Assembly (NCBI GenBank): GCA_965153455.1
Contig: OZ234494.1
Span: 7,564,001-7,628,000 of the forward strand
DNA length: 64,000 nucleotides
Direction of reading: 5' to 3'
Source: Sphagnum compactum
Taxonomy: Eukaryota; Bryophyta; Sphagnopsida; Sphagnales
The position numbers were made by a program, and so were the translations under genes. Numbering within the stretch: the first letter of the stretch is position 1; every line of letters begins with the position of its first letter. Positions 59,151 to 64,000 of the stretch are shown piece by piece. The notes under the pieces are model-generated. The model saw only the letters and a list, made by a program, of their open reading frames with translations, ran no database searches and was not told where the DNA came from.

Positions 59151-62100
59151 GTGAAGATTGGTATTGGAATGTGTAGAAATTTGTCAATTGTTTTTATATA
59201 TGGACCATGTGGAGTGGAGAATTGCATAGTGGTTTTAATTGAAGTTATGAATGAGGATTGTGAACAACGAAAGCTATTCTATCTAGTTCCAAGTGTGAAA
59301 TATTGTAGATCAACAATGAGAATAGAGGTTTTTTGGCTTTGCAAATATCTATCAATGTATAATGAAGAGGTTGTGATGGTGAGAGACCAATGTCACATGA
59401 TAGTGGATGGGGTGAATAATTTTTCGAAGAAACGAATTTCATGTAAGGATGATTCCCTATCAGAGAACTTTCAAGCTAAAAAGATCTATGATGTGGAGAA
59501 TATGGGTAATAGAGTTGAGGAGTTGTGTAATGAAAAATTACATAGTGAAATGATTTATATCTCTGAGGATGGTGTGGAAAGGTCCATTGGGGAGTATGGG
59601 TCTAATTCTATGAATGAGGAAGGAAATGAAAAGAATATTGTGGAAGGCGATGAGGAGGTCGGTAGTGAAGAAAATTTTGAACGAAATAAGAAGGATTATA
59701 ACCAAGGGAATGCATGCATGAATGATGTTGTAATGCATAGCCATGGTGTGAGAAGGAGAGATTCAAACATACTGGGAAGACGTTGGTCTAAATGGCGAAG
59801 AGCTGAATGTGATCTTGTGAATGATGCTGGGGTTTTCCTTGCAAAAGGTCATGTGGTTGCATGCGACCCACATGAAATAGTTCTTGATGATCGGCTTGGG
59901 GAGGACCATGTTGGGCTTTGCATCTTGTATTGTCTTACGACTGTGTCAGTAATGATGACCATTTGGAAAGGCTGCTAGCTAAGATAATTCTTGATGGGTA
60001 CCCCTTCATAGAGCATCTAATTTCATTTAATGAAACCCACATACTATATGTTGATGATATGGGAGTAGTTGGTGTAAAGAAAAAGAAATATTCCTTTCAT
60101 AAAAGGAAGCAAAGTGGACTGACTCTAGGGGTTCCATTTCTAGAATTGAGAAAGTGTTGTCAGAGGAGTCTATGCATAATGTGGGTGCGGCAAAATGTTG
60201 TGCCATGAATTGTTGTCAACATTTTCCTCGTGAAAGACCTTATTGTTGAGATAGGAGTTTTGGAGTTTGTCATTTGAAGACCATAGAACCTATGGTTTAG
60301 ATATTCCAATAAGGTTGCATATGAGGGGAGTTGGAAGTGGACGAAAATTTATCAGTATTCAAGGTTCAAACATCCTGTGAAACTGCTTGGTACTAGATAG
60401 TTAGTTTCTCCAAGTCAACATATATGTTGTACAAATCAGATAGCAAGTGAGGTTGTCGGTTTCTACCACTTGGGAATAAAAGTACACATAAATTACGTAT
60501 GTCAACCTGACAAGTGCAATCCAATGTTCAATCGTTGATTAATTTGTTTACAAATACAATGTTGCATCAAATGAAAGGGATTGGAAATGGTAGACAAGAT
60601 GTGTGACGTCTTTTGCTTAAAACATGGAAGAGTCTATAGGAACACGGTGATTAGGTAAATTATATGGAACAACCAGCACTTTTTGTTCCTATCTAATGAC
60701 AAACGCTTAGCGGCCACTGGGTGTTTCTTGTGAAAAATTATTTTTCAAAAAATTGAATGTATTTTGAATGTATATGTGAAGGTATACATCTATAATGGAG
60801 AGCCTATTATTTCTTTATTTTTTGGGTATTTGTGGGATGGTAGATAAGCAAGGAATTAAGCATTGGAGGTATTTTTCAATATATTATGAATAGGTTGAAG
60901 AGAAGACACCATTTGAATATCGATGTGCGAAAGTGGGGGTTTGTGTTTGTGAAATGCATTGTTTATGAATCCTTAAAGGACTTATATCCAAATTGGGAAA
61001 GAATAGCAATGAAGTTCTAGAATATGAAGCGAAATTAAGAAAACATTTCCTACACCAAGAATCGTATAGACACTTATACCATACTTGGAGGACAGAATTA
61101 GTGCGATCGAAAGATGAATTCTTATGCATTATTCATGACAAGATGGTCCATGCAAAGTGGAAACGTCTACTTTTTTGGTACACTTTATCTTGCTTTGACC
61201 CTTAAAGACAGTAAGAATCAACATTTGTTAATGTTTATATCATTATTGATGGCGAGGGATGTTTTTGAGGAGGTAAAATTGGGATTTTTTGTTGTTGTCC
61301 ATACACATGAGGATATAGATGGATGCTTTGGTTATTTGTCAAAAAAGTTGGAGGAAAATAATGACATCTTAGCAGATTTGATTTCACAAGAGAGATTGTT
61401 CATTTATTAATTGATTCAAGAGATTCTAAATTTCAAATCTTGGGTCCTAGGTTGTTTGTTGGTAGGGCATACTAATATGCATCTATTTAGATTTTTTGTT
61501 GATTCTTTAAGTTGGCTAGTGATTCAATACAAGGTTTCCCCCACAGATCTTGTGTGGAGTCTAATAGATGGCCATCCAATTAGATTATGGAAAACTAATC
61601 CAGACGATTCACCAAAGTTACCTATTGGAGTTCCAAGCCATGTTCTATACTACCCAATTTGGGGCAATGATACATCGAAATCAGTGGAAAAAGAAAAGTT
61701 CATAAGTTCTTGACTATCCAAATACGTGGATTTATAGAATGTGGGCATTGCGCAAAGTTCCACATATGAAATAGAGATGAAGCCATATGTGGAATACTAG
61801 GAAGATGTTTTGTTGCATTTGTCAAAACCGTTACTACCTCAAAGTACAAGTCTTCTGGAGGGTTTTTGGCTTTCAAGCAATTGGATGTTTAATTATGCTA
61901 GGGCTTCATTATCAACCATGATGAACATTGTTGATCCAAAAAATTCAATTCGAGTTCCATATTGTGGGCCAAAGAACATGAAACCTTTAACTACGTACAT
62001 GCCATTTAGATATCTTACTATTGGAGATTTTGTGCTCGTGAGATCGCATGATCTTGATCTTATTCTTCTTTGGATGGGAAAAGTGGAGGGTGATGTTATC

Positions 62101-62255
62101 AAGGATGAAGAGAATGAATATTTTAAAATGGTGAAGGTTTAATGGTGGGTTCCTGTGAAGAAAGGACCAAATTTAGATGGACGAAATATGTATGAAGATT
62201 GCTAGAATGGGAAGTGGAAATGTAATTTAGTAGATCTAGAACAATGGATTAACAT
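59151..62255 (+). pseudogene. Large plant transposon-type ORF (DUF7869-like), frameshifted
   Basis: A long plus-strand coding relic. 59151-59978 is one open frame (275 codons): acidic middle, then GRRWSKWRRAECDLVNDAGV and KGHVVACDPHEIVLDDRLGE. It shifts frame at about 59930 into YPFIEHLISF and a CC-x2-NC-x2-FPRE-like motif (about 60200). After a broken stretch it resumes with KLRKHFLHQESYRHLYHTWR (about 61038) and HDKMVHAKW. Next are FEEVKLGFFVVVHTHEDIDG with CFGYLSKKL (61267-61350), then GHTNMHLFRFFVDSLSWLVI, LPIGVPSHVLYYPIWG, SLLEGFWLSSNWMF and VPVKKGPNLDGRNMYEDC. I recognise this order from multicopy plant proteins whose GHTHEDID region is annotated as DUF7869-like; the name is from memory. 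At least four frame changes and several stops show it is inactive. One lone 46-bp hairpin unit lies inside it. Confidence 0.7.
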
Positions 62256-64000
62256 TTTAACTATTCTTTTATTTTTTCTTGCTTGAAAGAATACAACAAA
62301 AAAAAGTCAAATTAATATTCCTTCTACTTATGCTAGTAGAGCTAAAGTTAATCTTGATGTTGATTTGAAGAAAAAGTTGGAATTAAAACGAAAAGCGTCA
62401 ACTCTCCATAGCTATGCTTTCACCTTCAAATGAAATCCATTTTATCCCTCGTAAAACAGGATCCTGCCTGAATCTAGGCGAAGGATATTCCATCACTTTT
62501 GGCCTGATAGGAGGGGTGGTTGGTCATGCATTGCATTGGCATGTTATGAATAACTGAATATGTCCATGTAATATCAGTCACTATAACCAAAGTGGCAAGG
62601 CCATTCTTTAAAAAAAATTGAGCTGATTAAAGTAAGTTATCTATAAACCCACCTTGTCTTTGGCCCTAGTTTGACCCTCTAACCCCAATTTCATCCCCAA
62701 CTTGAGTGTAGCCTGAAAGTGAGCAAATTTGGCTACTGTTTAATGAATGGGGTTTCAGTTCATAAGATTTGTCGGGCATGACCTGATTAAATGAAAAAAT
62801 ATGAGCAGCAGTGAAGTCATGTAAGGAAATCCAAAACTGAGGGTGAAACTCCTGTGCGGACCAATTTTAGGTGAGAAAAACAGTTGGATGCTTTTTATTC
62901 ATTGCTTTTGCTCTCTTATTTTTTCCTGTGTACTGTTTTCATCCTGACATTTGATTGTCCCCAGTTTTGATGAAATTGGGACCCAGTAGCCCTTGAGTTT
63001 GGGGCTCTTCACAGATTAACTCCATATAGATCTATGGCCCCAAATTCTAAAATTTAGTGAATATTAGGTATTGCAGCTTGTCATGATTTTTTCCCTTGTT
63101 TGGGGATTCAGACAACTGTGCATTACAAGAAATAGGTGATTCATGCAATCCTTTGGTCATGAATCCAAATAGGTGATGAATTTTTCATGCTAGTCAAGGC
63201 AACTTGCACCCAGTTGCAACCTGATTTGGCCTCTTCTCCACCCGAAGTCATCCCATGAAGATTTTATTAGCTGGAGCGTGTCCAGACTCTGTGGGCAACC
63301 CGTGTGCTCACACATTCCAATGGTTCCACTAAAGATTTCAAATATGTGATTTTTGTCGAAAACTAGGACATGAGATCTTATGGGATCTTATGATAGTTCT
63401 TCCCTGCCCACTTGCTAGTTCGGTTGAATGATCTAAATGATTGGTCTTGAGTACCTGGGGATAAGGGATCATGAGTCATGGCTAGAATGGATTAAATCAA
63501 TACTTTGCCATTGGATTAATGGCTGGGTGCTTGGATGATGACATTCAAGATGCCAAAATGAATTTGGTTCAAGCGAAGGATTTCAATTTTCATCATGCTC
63601 TCAACCCCTGAATGTCCAACAATTCATGAGACCGCAAACTTCTTACCACATACAGAATGGAAAAGAAAGTGGCAATAGCCTTAAAATAGTGACAAAATGA
63701 ACGTTATTACTGTAGTATAGTGGCAGCTTCAACACAAGTCTGTTGAATCAACAATTCATTTTGAAGATTTCTGAATATTCTGTAGAAATTCTTTAGTTTC
63801 CTTCAAAAAAATGTGTTCTTTGAAAATAAATTTGTTGAAACGTTCAAGCAATGTAATTATGAAAAAGCTGCCAAGGTAGTACAATATTACACCAACATAG
63901 ATGAGAAAAAGTGAAGAAAGTCCTTACCAAAAAGGAGCCAAATTTAAATCCAAGTTGTAGCTTTGACACAATGAGCGAGGAACAATGAATCAGGAGATAG
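62256..64000. other. Intergenic sequence to the right edge
   Basis: No gene recognised. An AGCAAATTTGGCTAC motif at about 62723 resembles half of the palindromic dispersed repeat seen at 30 and 44-46 kb, but its flanks do not match clearly. Confidence 0.3.

Overview
The window is nuclear DNA from a land plant. The genes are split by GT-AG introns, long gene-poor stretches are packed with decayed transposons and tandem repeats, and CCCTAAA-like (plant telomere-type) motifs recur. Four genes can be read to the base, and they belong to families of plant cells: a mitochondrial pyruvate carrier subunit, a flavin monooxygenase, a chloroplast/peroxisome-type Mpv17/PMP22 membrane protein and a LOB-domain (LBD) transcription factor, which is a land-plant/streptophyte family. 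Low gene density and the mix of relics (pogo-like DDE transposase, large DUF7869-like transposon ORF, Ty3/gypsy) would suit a large-genome seed-free plant or gymnosperm, but the species cannot be fixed from the sequence.

Layout. 0-8 kb: a frameshifted Myb/SANT-like fragment (minus), then the five-exon MPC2-type gene (plus, 963-3692), then tail-to-tail the intronless FMO gene (minus, 5106-7103), whose product carries an extra C-terminal DUF6314-like domain. 8.4-11.6 kb: degenerate Ty3/gypsy sequence with nested short tandem arrays. 13.2-15.5 kb: six-exon Mpv17/PMP22 gene (minus). 15.5-24.8 kb: gene-poor, with a small CACTA-like MITE and a ~92-bp tandem array built on telomere-like CCCTAAA motifs. 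24.8-26.1 kb: a second copy of the 8.6-kb repeat abutting a broken RINGv-type E3 ligase gene. 27.5-27.8 kb: an orphan exon-like pair. 30-34 kb: palindromic dispersed repeats and a dead pogo-like transposase. 35.5-36.7 kb: strongly purine-biased minisatellite. 40.7-41.2 kb: LBD gene (minus), with about 2.3 kb of compositionally gene-like sequence upstream of its start. 43.7-45.8 kb: more copies of the palindromic repeat. 47.4-48.4 kb: a terminal-inverted-repeat element. 51.17-51.32 kb: a neat CACTA-type MITE with a 3-bp target duplication. 55 kb: GTAG/ATAG microsatellite. 58.1-58.9 kb: about 17 copies of a 46-bp repeat with internal dyad symmetry, just upstream of a 3-kb decayed transposon ORF (59.15-62.26 kb).

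The four intact genes do not form a pathway or cluster; they are ordinary single genes separated by repeats. Nothing here proves a new molecular system. The most distinctive items are the FMO-DUF6314 fusion, the hairpin-forming 46-bp array tied to the large transposon ORF, and the telomere-motif minisatellite.
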